Origin: Lachnospiraceae bacterium
Lineage (GTDB): Bacteria > Bacillota > Clostridia > Lachnospirales > Lachnospiraceae
Assembly: GCA_009780115.1 (NCBI GenBank)
Contig: WRAQ01000004.1
Coordinates: forward strand, 54,688-118,687
DNA: 64,000 nucleotides
Reading direction: 5' to 3'
A model generated the notes under the pieces. That model was not told where the DNA came from and made no database searches. It saw only the letters and a program-made list of their open reading frames with translations. A program made the position numbers and the translations under genes. Positions 44,734 through 56,070 of this stretch are shown piece after piece (position 1 is the stretch's first letter; the number at the start of each line of letters is the position of its first letter).

Positions 44734-45495
44734 ATGAAAGAAAAACTATATACCATCCCTCTAAATGATGCGGTTAATGCCGGTGACGAATGCCCTTTTT
44801 GCTTTATTGAGCGAAATGTTGAGCAAGACTTGCTTGACTTTGTGCTTGGGCCGGGGGCTTCTTATATGCAGGCTGATATACGTGACATCACTGACCGTCA
44901 GGGTTTCTGCCGGAGCCATTTCAAGAAAATGTTTGATTATGGCAATACCCTCGGCAACGGCTGGATTTTAAAAACTCATTATCTACGTCTCATTAACGAA
45001 ATGAAAGCGGAGTTCAAGAAATTTTCACCCTCGAAATCAACACTTAAAGGAAAATTTCAAAAGAACCCAAGCCGTGTCAACCCGCTTGGCATTTGGGCAC
45101 AGGAGAAATCTGATTCCTGTTATATTTGCAAATCTTTTGCTGATACATACGACCGTTATATGGATACTTTTTTTATCATGTACAAAAGTGATTCTGAATT
45201 TCGGGACAAAATAAAAAATTCTAAAGGCTTTTGCCTTAAACACTTTGGCGACTTGTGTGAAGCAAGTGAGAACAAATTAAATGATAAAGATAAACGCGAA
45301 TTTTATCCGGAAATACTTGAAGTAATGGATAAAAATATGGAACGTTTATTCGATGATGTGACATGGCTGGTTGACAAATTCGATTACCGGAACCAAGATG
45401 CCGATTGGAAAAACTCCCGTGATGCTATTCAGCGGGGTATGCAAAAGCTCAAGGGTGGATATCCCGCCGACCCGGTTTACAAAAACGATAAATGA
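44734..45495 (+). CDS. DUF6062-family protein with paired Cys motifs
   Basis: A 253-residue soluble protein with a duplicated pattern: CPFCFIE near residue 20 and GFCRSHF near 53 in the first half; CYICKSF near 129 and GFCLKHFG near 167 in the second. The two CxxC plus FCxxH sets suggest two metal sites. It resembles DUF6062 proteins of Clostridia, function unknown. The FMN-dependent protein follows 12 bases later, so the two are co-transcribed and perhaps work together in redox chemistry. Confidence 0.82.
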   Translation: MKEKLYTIPLNDAVNAGDECPFCFIERNVEQDLLDFVLGPGASYMQADIRDITDRQGFCRSHFKKMFDYGNTLGNGWILKTHYLRLINEMKAEFKKFSPSKSTLKGKFQKNPSRVNPLGIWAQEKSDSCYICKSFADTYDRYMDTFFIMYKSDSEFRDKIKNSKGFCLKHFGDLCEASENKLNDKDKREFYPEILEVMDKNMERLFDDVTWLVDKFDYRNQDADWKNSRDAIQRGMQKLKGGYPADPVYKNDK

Positions 45496-45507
45496 AAAGA
45501 GGCTCAA

Positions 45508-46401
45508 ATGGCAGAAAAAAAACGCATTGGCGATGCTAATCAAATAACCCGCGATTATTTTGATTCATTGTTAGTTGAAATGAGGCATATTGATGCCGTG
45601 ATTCCCGATACTACGCTAAACCTTTATGGCGAAACTTTTTCGACACCGGTTATGATGGCGGCTCTTTCCCATCTTGATAATTGCTATCCCGATGGGATGG
45701 TTGAAATGGCAAGAGGGGCAAAAGCAGCTAACGCGGTTAATTGGGCGGGTATGGGTGATGAAGCGGAGCTTGAGCGGATTACCAAAACGGGAGCGAAAAC
45801 TATCAAGATTATCAAACCCTATGCCGATAACGGCCGGATTTTTAAGAAAATCGCCCATGCGGAGACATGTGATTGTATCGCCGTTGGAATGGATATTGAC
45901 CATGCCTACAATTGGCTGGGTGAATATGATAATATTCTTGGCGAGCAGATGAGCGGCAAAACGCTTAACGAAATAAAAGAGTTTGTAAAAGCAACGAAAC
46001 TGCCTTTCATTATCAAGGGAGTCCTTAGTGTCCGCGATACGGTTAAATGCCTTGAAGCCGGGGTAAAGGGAATTGTTGTTTCGCACCATCATGGAATCAT
46101 GGATTTTGCTGTACCGCCGCTTAAGGTTTTACCTGATATCGCCAAAGAAATTAACGGGGGGATACCTATCTTTGTTGATTGTTGTGTTGAAAACGGATAC
46201 GATGTTTTTAAAGCACTTGCCCTTGGTGCAACGGCTGTATCAACCGGGCGGGCAATTATGACACCCCTGTCACAAAATGGTGCCGAAGGGGTTATGAAAA
46301 CTGTTATTGATATGAATGCACAATTAAAAAGTATGATGGCAAGGACTGCTTCACCGGATATATCAAATATTGATTCAGACTTGATTTATAGAATTAAATA
46401 A
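45508..46401 (+). CDS. FMN-dependent alpha-hydroxy-acid oxidase-like protein
   Basis: A 297-residue TIM-barrel protein: LNLYGETFSTPVMMAALSHL, an FMN-contacting lysine in LPFIIKGVLSVRD, GVKGIVVSHHHGIMDF, then GGIPIFVDCCVENGYDVFKALALGA and the phosphate loop AVSTGRAIMTPL. The family oxidises 2-hydroxy acids such as lactate. The usual active-site SNHGxRQ reads SHHHGIMD here and the N-terminus is short compared with full lactate oxidases (about 350 residues), so substrate and activity may differ. Confidence 0.8.
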   Translation: MAEKKRIGDANQITRDYFDSLLVEMRHIDAVIPDTTLNLYGETFSTPVMMAALSHLDNCYPDGMVEMARGAKAANAVNWAGMGDEAELERITKTGAKTIKIIKPYADNGRIFKKIAHAETCDCIAVGMDIDHAYNWLGEYDNILGEQMSGKTLNEIKEFVKATKLPFIIKGVLSVRDTVKCLEAGVKGIVVSHHHGIMDFAVPPLKVLPDIAKEINGGIPIFVDCCVENGYDVFKALALGATAVSTGRAIMTPLSQNGAEGVMKTVIDMNAQLKSMMARTASPDISNIDSDLIYRIK

Positions 46402-46427
46402 TTACTTAAACCTGTTTATTAATTAAT

Positions 46428-47030
46428 TTACTTATTCACTAATTTACTAATCATATCTATGTATTTGATTGCTTCCGAATGATAATGTTCCGGTTTAAAA
46501 ATACCGCCTTTTATCTCGTCGAGCATCAAACTTTTCAGCATCATTTCCATCATTTTTGCTATCCGTTTTGCATCAGCATCAGCGCGAAACTTTGAATAAT
46601 CAGCTTTTTTCATTATATCACTATAAATAGTAGCCAGACTCGAACGCTGCTCACTAGTCGCTTTCGCTGCATCGCTATCGGTTTCTTTTTCCATGGTACT
46701 TAAATATTGTTGCAAATAAGGGAATTTTTTTAAGACGGATAATTTGGCTGTCTCAACCTCTTTCAAGATTACAAAATAATCGGTTTCTTTTTCACTGCAG
46801 GCACTTGATACTTCAATCTTCATATATCTGACACAATAATCAGCAAGGAAAGTATATAAACCTAATTTGCTGCCGAAATAATGAAATAATAGCCCTTTAC
46901 TAATACCGGCTTCTTTGACAATTTCATCAGTACTTGCGTATTGATAGCCATTTTTGGCGAATACTTTCAGTGATGCGTTGATCATTCTATCTTGTTTCTC
47001 TGTTTTCAGATCGAAAAATTTTTCATTCAT
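46428..47030 (-). CDS. TetR-family transcriptional regulator
   Basis: A 200-residue regulator with an N-terminal helix-turn-helix (MINASLKVFAKNGYQYASTDEIVKEAGISKGLLFHYFGSK region, about residues 16-55) and a C-terminal ligand domain. A 43-base inverted repeat 36 bases upstream of its start is a candidate operator. It is convergent with the FMN gene and divergent from the acidic membrane protein, either of which might be its target. Confidence 0.9.
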   Translation of the reverse strand: MNEKFFDLKTEKQDRMINASLKVFAKNGYQYASTDEIVKEAGISKGLLFHYFGSKLGLYTFLADYCVRYMKIEVSSACSEKETDYFVILKEVETAKLSVLKKFPYLQQYLSTMEKETDSDAAKATSEQRSSLATIYSDIMKKADYSKFRADADAKRIAKMMEMMLKSLMLDEIKGGIFKPEHYHSEAIKYIDMISKLVNK

Positions 47031-47065
47031 TTGCCTACCACCTGGTTTCTTCGCCGTATTCTAAT

Positions 47066-47108
47066 TACTATTCACAGTTAAACTGCGGAACATTGACTGT
47101 TAATAGTA
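47066..47108. promoter_or_regulatory. Inverted repeat, candidate TetR operator
   Basis: TACTATT-c-ACAGT and ACTGT-t-AATAGTA, 12 of 13 paired, 17-base centre. It lies in the 359-base gap between tetR and the next gene; the rest of that gap is AT-rich with no frame. Confidence 0.45.
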
Positions 47109-47389
47109 ATATATTCTAACAATTTTGACCGTCCCATAATTACGATTTTTTGCATTGACTTAATGGGTCGAAGTTAAATATAGCATATTTATTTACCATG
47201 TTCAAGGCTGGATTAAAAACTAGATAGAACTATTTTTCAACCACAAGATATTGTGGATGACATAACTATTATGGTTTTTTATAGTAACTTCTTTATTCTT
47301 TTTTTAGATATTTACCCTTTTCAAATTACAAAATAAGTATTAATATAATAAATAAGAGTTATACTATGATTATTGTAAAGGAGTGAATT

Positions 47390-47974
47390 ATGGCCAGTAA
47401 ATTTTCGAAATTATTATTTTTTACCGCTACTGCTTGTACTGCCGTAGGTGTTTACTATTATATGCAAAAGAAAAATGCTGAAGCAAGGCAAATGCATGGC
47501 TTCGATGATGATGACGACTTTGATGTTTTTGATGAGGATTTGGATGCCGAACCATGCAAAAACCGCTCATATGTATCATTGAATTTTGACAGTGTTGAAT
47601 CATTTGCTTCTGAAGCTTACCGGCGGGCAAAAGAAAAAATCACTGAAGTAAAGGATACGGTTATGGCCGGCCTGGAAGGTGCTAGTGTCGGGATGCGTGA
47701 GTTCGTTGACCTTACCCGTGATGAAGCGGAAGATATTATCGATGAAGTTGCCGATGAGATTGCCAACGAAGTTCCGAAAAAAGCACGCGATTTGGGTGAT
47801 GATGCCATCGAACTGGCCGAAAGAGCCAAAAAAGCGGCTAAGGATACCTTAAAGGAAACTGAACAAACCTTAAAGAGTGCAGAGCGTTCTTTGGACAAAG
47901 CTGAAAGTGCAGTAACTGATGCAATAAATGAAGGCGTTACCAAGGTTGAAGATTTCTTTGATGAAGATTCATAA
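47390..47974 (+). CDS. Membrane-anchored acidic, helical protein (YtxH/late-embryogenesis-like)
   Basis: A 194-residue protein with one N-terminal helix (about residues 7-25), an acidic stretch (HGFDDDDDFDVFDEDLD) and a long Ala/Lys/Glu-rich amphipathic section from about 60 to 185 (KKARDLGDDAIELAERAKKAAKD). The pattern resembles YtxH-type stress proteins, but I cannot assign a family firmly. AAAGGAG precedes ATG. The element at 47978-48106 follows. Confidence 0.65.
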   Translation: MASKFSKLLFFTATACTAVGVYYYMQKKNAEARQMHGFDDDDDFDVFDEDLDAEPCKNRSYVSLNFDSVESFASEAYRRAKEKITEVKDTVMAGLEGASVGMREFVDLTRDEAEDIIDEVADEIANEVPKKARDLGDDAIELAERAKKAAKDTLKETEQTLKSAERSLDKAESAVTDAINEGVTKVEDFFDEDS

Positions 47975-47977
47975 TAT

Positions 47978-48106
47978 AGTTTAGCCATCAGTTCGATTTT
48001 GCTTTGCAAAACCTTACTGTGGCAAAATCCAAATGGAATCAAAATGGCATACATTTGTGAAAGCAGGCTTTCACTTTGTATGCCATTTTAATTCGGTAGC
48101 TAAACT
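47978..48106. repeat. Nested palindrome and possible two-way terminator
   Basis: Outer AGTTTAGC/GCTAAACT (47978-47985, 48099-48106); inside, AAAATGGCATACA/TGTATGCCATTTT (48041-48089) with apical GTGAAAG/CTTTCAC, and a small ATTTTGC/GCAAAA hairpin. It separates two convergent genes. Confidence 0.75.
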
Positions 48107-48110
48107 GTAG

Positions 48111-48941
48111 TCATTTTTTTAATTCTTCTTTTAAATCACGGGCTTTTTCTTTAATCCGCGCATTCGCCGAAGGGGATGCAAGAATCCCGCTAATCATCCG
48201 TGATGCCACATCAAATTGCTTGAAGTTAATTGCAAGGGTGGCAAGCAGATAATCAAGCGTTGATTCATCCATACCGCTAATCGGGTAGTTTTCACTCGTC
48301 CGGGCATTTATGAAACCATCAAAAGCATGTTTTAAGAAGCTTTGCTCCTGTGCCTGAATTTCCTTTAATTTGGTTTCATAATCAGCCTCTGTTTTGTCAA
48401 GGGTTTCAGCCATTCCCCGGAGTACCCAGGCCGTTTTCCAGCAAATATCAGCTTTCTCACTATCTTTTGCCCGTTTAACAATCGCATTAGCAAGACATAA
48501 TTGATGGCGTTCAAAAGCATTCTCGTATGTATAAACCGACGGGAAATCAGTTCTTTTAATAAAAGCATCAGATATATTTGTTTTAATCAGCTTGGCTATT
48601 GTTGGCGAAAGGGCTGCAAAATAACGGCTTAAAACCGAAAATCCACAGTTCGGGCAAGAAATGACACCATATTTAATTGGGTCAATATTCTCATAACGGG
48701 GCCGCAAATCACGGTCACTTCCGATTAAACGGGCTTTGCCGGACCGCATAACCAAATCGTTGAATTTCTCATAACAAACCGGACATTCAAAAGACTTTGA
48801 CAAGAGAAACTCTTCCTCTTCCGGTGCTTTAGGCTTAGCTTCTTTAGCTTCTGATTTTTTTTCTTCGGGTTCTTCGAAAAGCTTCATTTCCTGGAGATTA
48901 CCAAGACCGAACTTTCCTAAACCGGATAATAAATTTGACAT
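48111..48941 (-). CDS. DUF2225-family protein
   Basis: A 276-residue cytoplasmic protein: a Glu/Lys-rich linker (about 20-45), a zinc-ribbon-like pair (FECPVCYEKFNDL and VISCPNCGFSVLSRYF), then helical TPR-like repeats. This matches DUF2225, function unknown. ATG 48941 with AAGGAG is preferred over the ATG two codons earlier. It follows glnS by 18 bases on the same strand. Confidence 0.85.
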   Translation of the reverse strand: MSNLLSGLGKFGLGNLQEMKLFEEPEEKKSEAKEAKPKAPEEEEFLLSKSFECPVCYEKFNDLVMRSGKARLIGSDRDLRPRYENIDPIKYGVISCPNCGFSVLSRYFAALSPTIAKLIKTNISDAFIKRTDFPSVYTYENAFERHQLCLANAIVKRAKDSEKADICWKTAWVLRGMAETLDKTEADYETKLKEIQAQEQSFLKHAFDGFINARTSENYPISGMDESTLDYLLATLAINFKQFDVASRMISGILASPSANARIKEKARDLKEELKK

Positions 48942-48959
48942 TTTCAACTCCTTATTACA

Positions 48960-50660
48960 TTATTTGTTTGGCAGGGTAAACGAGGTTTTAAGTGATACAA
49001 TTCGGTTAAAAATTTTCTTTTCAGCCGTTGATAGTTTCGGGTCAACACAAAAATAGCCGTGGCGGACAAATTGGTAACGGTCATAGGGGGTGGCATCCGC
49101 AAAAGCTGCTTCTAAACGGCAGTTTTTTAAAACAACCAATGAGTCCGCATTAAGATTTAAGTTACCATCCTCATCATACATACCTTTTTCTTCATCAACA
49201 ATATTTTCATAAAGCCGCACTTCGGCACTTAAAGAATCTGCTGCCGACACCCAGTGAATAGTGCCCTTTACTTTGCGGGCATTAAAACCGGAACCACTGC
49301 GGGTCTCGGGGTCATAAGTAGCATAAACGGTAGTGATATTGCCCGCTTCATCTTTGTCAAAACCGGTGCAAGTAACAAAATAAGCATTCATCAGCCTTAC
49401 TTCATTGCCGGGATAAAGACGGAAATATTTCCGCGGCGCTTCTTCCATAAAGTCATCACGGTCAATATAAAGCTCGCGGCTAAAAGTTACTTTCCTTTCG
49501 CCAAGGGCTTCATTTTCAAGATTGTTCGGGACGGCAAATTCTTCTGTCTGACCTTCGGGATAATTAGTAATAACTAGTTTAACCGGGTCAAGAACAGCCA
49601 TCAGGCGCGGGCATTTAAGCTTCAAATCCTCACGGATACAATATTCAAGCATTGCGTAATCAACCGACGACTGGCTCTTGCTTACACCGCATAAATCAAC
49701 AAACAGCTTGATTGATTCGGGGGTAAAACCGCGCCTTCTTAGGGCGGCAATCGAGACAAGGCGGGGGTCATCCCAGGCATCAACGATTCCATCTTCTACT
49801 AATTTGCGGATATATCGTTTGCCGGTAACGATATTGGTCAAAAATAATTTGGCAAATTCAATCTGCTGGGGTGCAGGATTGTACTCAAGTTCATTCAAAA
49901 CCCAATCATATAAAGGGCGGTGGTCTTCAAATTCTAAAGTACAAATTGAATGAGTTATCCCCTCAATTGCATCCTGAATCGGATGGGAATAATCATACAT
50001 CGGATAAATACACCAAGTATCGCCGGTATTATTATGCGGTTTGTGGACAATCCGGTATATAACCGGGTCGCGCATATTTATATTGGGAGACGACATGTCA
50101 ATTTTGGCACGGAGAACTTTTTCGCCTTCCGCAAACTTGCCGTCTTTCATCGCAACAAAAAGTTCAAGATTTTCTTCTATACTACGCTCACGGCAGGGGT
50201 CATTTTTACCCGGTTCGGTAAAAGTTCCGCGGTATTCACGGATTTCATCAGCTGTCAAATCAGAAACGTAAGCCTTACCTTTTTTGATTAACTTAAGTGC
50301 ATCCTCATACATTTGCGGAAAATAATTGGATGCATAAAAAAGCCGTTCTTCCCAGTCGGCACCAAGCCAGCGAATATCTTCAATCATTGAATCAATAAAT
50401 TCGCTTTTAATTTTGACCGGATTCGTATCGTCAAAACGGAGATTAAACTGGCCGCCATATTTCTTTGCCATACCATAATTGAGAAGAATCGATTTCGCGT
50501 GGCCGATATGAAGATAACCGTTCGGGTCAGGGGGAAAACGGGTTTTCACCAACCCGACGGAACCATCAGCTAAATCTTTGTCAATTATTTGCTCGATAAA
50601 ATGGCGGGACAATGTCTCACCGGCATTTATTTCATTTGCTTTATCGTCTACATTGGACAC
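48960..50660 (-). CDS. glnS: Glutaminyl-tRNA synthetase
   Basis: A 566-residue class I synthetase. [17 protein letters not shown] contains the HIGH motif and LRFDDTNP the adjacent glutamate/tRNA contact; [14 protein letters not shown] and C-terminal beta-barrel segments match bacterial GlnRS. Many Firmicutes use the GatCAB route instead, so direct charging here is worth noting; a tRNA-Gln is in the window. The start is GTG 50660, with AAAAGGAG about ten bases upstream. Confidence 0.94.
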   Translation of the reverse strand: MSNVDDKANEINAGETLSRHFIEQIIDKDLADGSVGLVKTRFPPDPNGYLHIGHAKSILLNYGMAKKYGGQFNLRFDDTNPVKIKSEFIDSMIEDIRWLGADWEERLFYASNYFPQMYEDALKLIKKGKAYVSDLTADEIREYRGTFTEPGKNDPCRERSIEENLELFVAMKDGKFAEGEKVLRAKIDMSSPNINMRDPVIYRIVHKPHNNTGDTWCIYPMYDYSHPIQDAIEGITHSICTLEFEDHRPLYDWVLNELEYNPAPQQIEFAKLFLTNIVTGKRYIRKLVEDGIVDAWDDPRLVSIAALRRRGFTPESIKLFVDLCGVSKSQSSVDYAMLEYCIREDLKLKCPRLMAVLDPVKLVITNYPEGQTEEFAVPNNLENEALGERKVTFSRELYIDRDDFMEEAPRKYFRLYPGNEVRLMNAYFVTCTGFDKDEAGNITTVYATYDPETRSGSGFNARKVKGTIHWVSAADSLSAEVRLYENIVDEEKGMYDEDGNLNLNADSLVVLKNCRLEAAFADATPYDRYQFVRHGYFCVDPKLSTAEKKIFNRIVSLKTSFTLPNK

Positions 50661-50823
50661 TGAGTCAAATCTCCTTTTGCAGGTACTGTCTATAATATCA
50701 TATATCTATTGCTAAATAAAGAGGAAATTTTGCAACTGTGTTAACCATCTAAGGAGAATTGCGAACTCAGACAGCTTAAGTTGTTACAAGTTCTTTTAGA
50801 ACTTCGTCGCCGGGCGACAGTTT

Positions 50824-52377
50824 TTAATGTCTGAAATGGCGCATACCGGTAAAAACCATCGTAATTCCATATTCGTTGCATTTATCGATTGATTTTTGGT
50901 CATTTACCGAACCCCCCGGCTGAATAATGGCCGTAATTCCGGCAATATGGGCTGATTCAACTACATCGGCAAACGGGAAAAAGGCATCGGAAGCAAGCAC
51001 TGCCCCTTTTGCCGCCTCGTTACTTATCAATTCCGCAGCATGTTCAAAGCATTGCTTCGCCGCCCAAATCCGGTTGACTTGTCCGGGACCGATCCCGATA
51101 CTTTGGCCGTCTTTGACAACAGCAATACCATTTGATTTGACATATTTTACTACTTTCATGCCAAATTTCATGTCTTCGATTTGCTTATTGGTTGGTGCTG
51201 TTTCGGTCACGACTTTCCAGTCAGCTTCTTCATAAAGCTTCGCATCAATAGTCTGGACAATCATTCCCCCATTTACTTTTTTCATATCAAGCGCGGTTTC
51301 CGGCTGTGCTACATCAATATCTTTTAACTCAAGGACACGGATATTCTTTTTCGCACATAGAATATTAAGTGCTTCTTCTTCATATGCCGGGGCAACGATT
51401 ACCTCAAGGAAAATATTCTGCATTTCCAAGGCCATTGCTTCAGTCAATTCCCGGTTACAAACCACGATTCCGCCAAAGATCGAAACTTTGTCGGCGGCAA
51501 AAGCGGAGCGCCAGGCAACCGTGATATCGGAAGCTGTGCCAACCCCGCAGGGGTTCCCATGTTTGCAGGCAACAACTGCCGGCTCGTCAAATTCTTTAAG
51601 TAATTCTAAAGCGCCATTGGTATCATTGATATTATTAAAGGAAAGTTCTTTGCCATTTAACTGAACCGCATCGACCAGCGAACCGGTCTGTTTGCCAACC
51701 TGACGATAAAAAGCCGCTTTTTGATGAGGGTTTTCACCATAACGCATTTCCTGAACTTTTTCAAAGGTCATCGTCAAAGTCGGGCCAAAGCTCGAATCAT
51801 TGCGCTCTTTCTTAAGATAATCGGCAATCATCGTATCATAATGAGAAGTATGGACGAAAACTTTTTGCATCAGATAAAATTTCGTCTCCAGTGAGACAGC
51901 TTGTTCTTCTTTAAGTTCGGTTAAAACTTTGTCATAATCTAAAGGGTCGGTAATAACGGTAACATACTGATAGTTTTTCGCTGCACTACGGAGCATTGTT
52001 GGCCCGCCGATATCGATATTTTCCACCGCTTCCGCACGGGTAACATCAGGTTTTTCAATAGTAGCTTTAAAAGGATAAAGATTGACAATCACGAAATCAA
52101 TTGTATCAACAGACAGGCTCTCCAGTTGACTCATGTGGTCAATATTGTCCCGGATTGCTAAAATCCCGGCGTGAACCTTGGGGTGCAGGGTTTTAACCCG
52201 CCCGTCAAGGCATTCCGGGAAGCCGGTCACTTCCGCTACTTCCAAAGCCGGGACACCTTCTTTTTTGAGTAAGGCATATGTACCGCCGGTGGAGATTATT
52301 TCTATATCTAATTTACGTAACTCTTTACAAAAATCTACTATTCCGGTTTTGTCTGAAACGCTAATTAATGCTCTCAT
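50824..52377 (-). CDS. purH: Bifunctional AICAR formyltransferase/IMP cyclohydrolase
   Basis: A 517-residue enzyme for the last two steps of IMP synthesis. The N-terminal MGS-like domain starts RALISVSDKTGIVDF and has STGGTYALLKKEGV; the C-terminal transformylase domain carries the catalytic KHGNPCG motif. guaB lies eight bases upstream in the same operon, linking IMP formation to GMP synthesis. The stop codon sits within a palindromic stretch (CAGAC/GTCTG with an inner GTCGCC/GGCGAC hairpin). Confidence 0.95.
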   Translation of the reverse strand: MRALISVSDKTGIVDFCKELRKLDIEIISTGGTYALLKKEGVPALEVAEVTGFPECLDGRVKTLHPKVHAGILAIRDNIDHMSQLESLSVDTIDFVIVNLYPFKATIEKPDVTRAEAVENIDIGGPTMLRSAAKNYQYVTVITDPLDYDKVLTELKEEQAVSLETKFYLMQKVFVHTSHYDTMIADYLKKERNDSSFGPTLTMTFEKVQEMRYGENPHQKAAFYRQVGKQTGSLVDAVQLNGKELSFNNINDTNGALELLKEFDEPAVVACKHGNPCGVGTASDITVAWRSAFAADKVSIFGGIVVCNRELTEAMALEMQNIFLEVIVAPAYEEEALNILCAKKNIRVLELKDIDVAQPETALDMKKVNGGMIVQTIDAKLYEEADWKVVTETAPTNKQIEDMKFGMKVVKYVKSNGIAVVKDGQSIGIGPGQVNRIWAAKQCFEHAAELISNEAAKGAVLASDAFFPFADVVESAHIAGITAIIQPGGSVNDQKSIDKCNEYGITMVFTGMRHFRH

Positions 52378-52385
52378 GTTTTCTC

Positions 52386-53933
<1,548 letters not shown>

Positions 53934-54031
53934 CTAACAGCAAACTATTAACCAGTCAAGCCCCTATTTCAACAAAAATTTATGTAATTTTTTCCGGGTT
54001 CTATTCAATTTGACTAACTATAAATAGTAAA

Positions 54032-55396
54032 CTAATTCAATTCAGCACAGCCCTGGAAAATAAATTTCCCTTTTTTCGTAAGTGATGAAGGTAGACTTGC
54101 TTTACTAAGCCGCGAACAGTTTTGAAAAGCATAATCGTCAATTTCCCTGATACCTTCGCCCAAATTAACATACGTCATATTTTCACAGCCGGACATAGCG
54201 TATCTCCCGATTCGCCTGACACTGCCGGGTATTGTCAAAAAGTGCAGGTTGCGGCAATTTTCAAAAGCATGGTCGCCGATTTCCGCAACTGAATCGGGTA
54301 ATTTGCACGCCGTCAAACTAATACAGTCAAAAAATGCCCATTTGCCAATCCTAAGGGTCCGTTCCGGCAAAGAAACCGTTAACAAATTTTCACAATTCCG
54401 AAATAAACCTTCGCCGATAAAAGAGACCTGCCGCGGTAAAATAATAGCCGAAAGACTGCTGCATTCAGAAAAGGCATAGTCGCCAATTTCATCAACTGCT
54501 TCAGGAATAACTTTTACCGTAAGACTCTTACAGTTAGAAAAAGCGCCTTCACCAATATATGTCACCCCTTCGGGTAGGGTAATCGAAGTAAGTTTGAGGC
54601 AATAAGCAAAAGCGCTATTACCGATTGATGTAACCGAATCAGGGATATTTATTGTTTCAAGCTGCTCGCAATATAAAAAAGTGTGATTGCGGATTCTTTT
54701 GATACCGGCAGGAATTGTGATTTCCTTAAGGCTCTTACAGTACGCAAAAGCCCAGCGCCCAATTGTTGTAAGGCACTCCGGCAAATCAAAATAAGGAATC
54801 TGGCGGCAGTTTTGGAAAGCATAACGGCCAATAATTACTAATGATTCCGGAAGATTGATTGCCGATAAACTGTGGCAGTTCGCAAAGGCGTAGTCGCCGA
54901 TTTTCACAATCTCGGCCGGTAAATAGATATCCGGTAATGAAACACATTCTTTAAAAGCGCCATCTTCAAGCATGACCACCGAATCAGGGATTTCAACTTG
55001 CGTAAGGCTCCGGCACCCTTCAAATAATCCCTGGCTAACCACCGTAAGCCCGTTAGGAAGACAGGTTTGCTTTAGCTTTTTGCAAAAAGAAAAAGCATCC
55101 GCACCAATTGATTCAATTCCCCCCGGCAGATATATCTCTTCTAACTCATCACAACCACGGAAAACGCCTTTGCCAATTTTTTCCAAGCGTTCAGACATAA
55201 CAACTTCTGCCAAATTGCGGCAGTAAGAAAAAGCATAATCCCCAATGCTTAATACACTGTCAGGAATATTAACTTTGACAAGAAAGTGCAAATCACGAAA
55301 AGCCGCCCTACTGATTGCAACCACCCCATCCGGAATTGTGATTTCACGGGCTTCGGTGTTTTCTGCACTGATAAGAACATTGTTGACGATTTTCAT
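54032..55396 (-). CDS. BspA-type leucine-rich-repeat protein, no signal peptide
   Basis: A 454-residue protein made almost wholly of LRR_5 units of about 23 residues (IPDSVxSIGDYAFSYCRxL), roughly 18 copies. Such proteins are usually secreted adhesins, but this one starts directly with a repeat cap and has no signal or anchor, so it may be cytoplasmic or use another route. It starts seven bases after the DUF6106 stop. Possible uses are protein binding; nothing more can be said. Confidence 0.85.
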   Translation of the reverse strand: MKIVNNVLISAENTEAREITIPDGVVAISRAAFRDLHFLVKVNIPDSVLSIGDYAFSYCRNLAEVVMSERLEKIGKGVFRGCDELEEIYLPGGIESIGADAFSFCKKLKQTCLPNGLTVVSQGLFEGCRSLTQVEIPDSVVMLEDGAFKECVSLPDIYLPAEIVKIGDYAFANCHSLSAINLPESLVIIGRYAFQNCRQIPYFDLPECLTTIGRWAFAYCKSLKEITIPAGIKRIRNHTFLYCEQLETINIPDSVTSIGNSAFAYCLKLTSITLPEGVTYIGEGAFSNCKSLTVKVIPEAVDEIGDYAFSECSSLSAIILPRQVSFIGEGLFRNCENLLTVSLPERTLRIGKWAFFDCISLTACKLPDSVAEIGDHAFENCRNLHFLTIPGSVRRIGRYAMSGCENMTYVNLGEGIREIDDYAFQNCSRLSKASLPSSLTKKGKFIFQGCAELN

Positions 55397-55403
55397 ATTT
55401 TAG

Positions 55404-55901
55404 TTAATCCTTAAATACCTTACGAGGGGCGATTGTTGCAATCGCTTTAACCATTTCGGCACTAGGTTCAAAAATGATTTTCTTAGTACCGTCATAAAAC
55501 ATCACATAACGGGTATCCGGTTGGTTGATAATCCCGCTTGAGTAGTCTTTAACATCAGCGGTACGGTTTTTGTAACTATCCAAATGATATGAATTAAACG
55601 GCGCTAATATTTCCATTCTTTCAATTTCATAGCTTGCAACTTTTTTGCGGCGGCTCCGGTTGAGCACCTTGTCTACTGAAAGCTGGCGGTCGACATACAG
55701 ATATTCATATTCTATTTCGGTGTAAAGGCCTACAAAATAGGTGAGTACGGCAAATATCGCACCGCCGATTAATAAGAAAATCTGCCCAATCATACCAAGA
55801 AGAACAAAAATAACTGTAATCATGAGTAAAAAAGTTTTAAGAAATTTCATAACTAGACTGGGTTTTCTTTTGATCATATATTCGACATATGTTTCATTCA
55901 T
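55404..55901 (-). CDS. DUF6106-like membrane protein
   Basis: A 165-residue protein with two helices near residues 20-60 and a cytoplasmic C-terminal part (YEYLYVDRQLSVDKVLNRSRRKKVASYEI) like a PH-type fold; the pattern fits DUF6106 of Clostridia. Function unknown. It precedes the LRR protein in an operon. Confidence 0.75.
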   Translation of the reverse strand: MNETYVEYMIKRKPSLVMKFLKTFLLMITVIFVLLGMIGQIFLLIGGAIFAVLTYFVGLYTEIEYEYLYVDRQLSVDKVLNRSRRKKVASYEIERMEILAPFNSYHLDSYKNRTADVKDYSSGIINQPDTRYVMFYDGTKKIIFEPSAEMVKAIATIAPRKVFKD

Positions 55902-56070
55902 AATAAGTTTGCCTCTCTATGTATTTCGTCATATCTTATATATTAGTACAACCCGTCATAATTTTCAAGTGCTACAAATAAATTAAGTGCCGGTTGGCTG
56001 TAAAAGCATCAAACATAGATTACAAAATCTTAGTGTTAAACATGGAACCATTTATGTCTCTTATATTATT

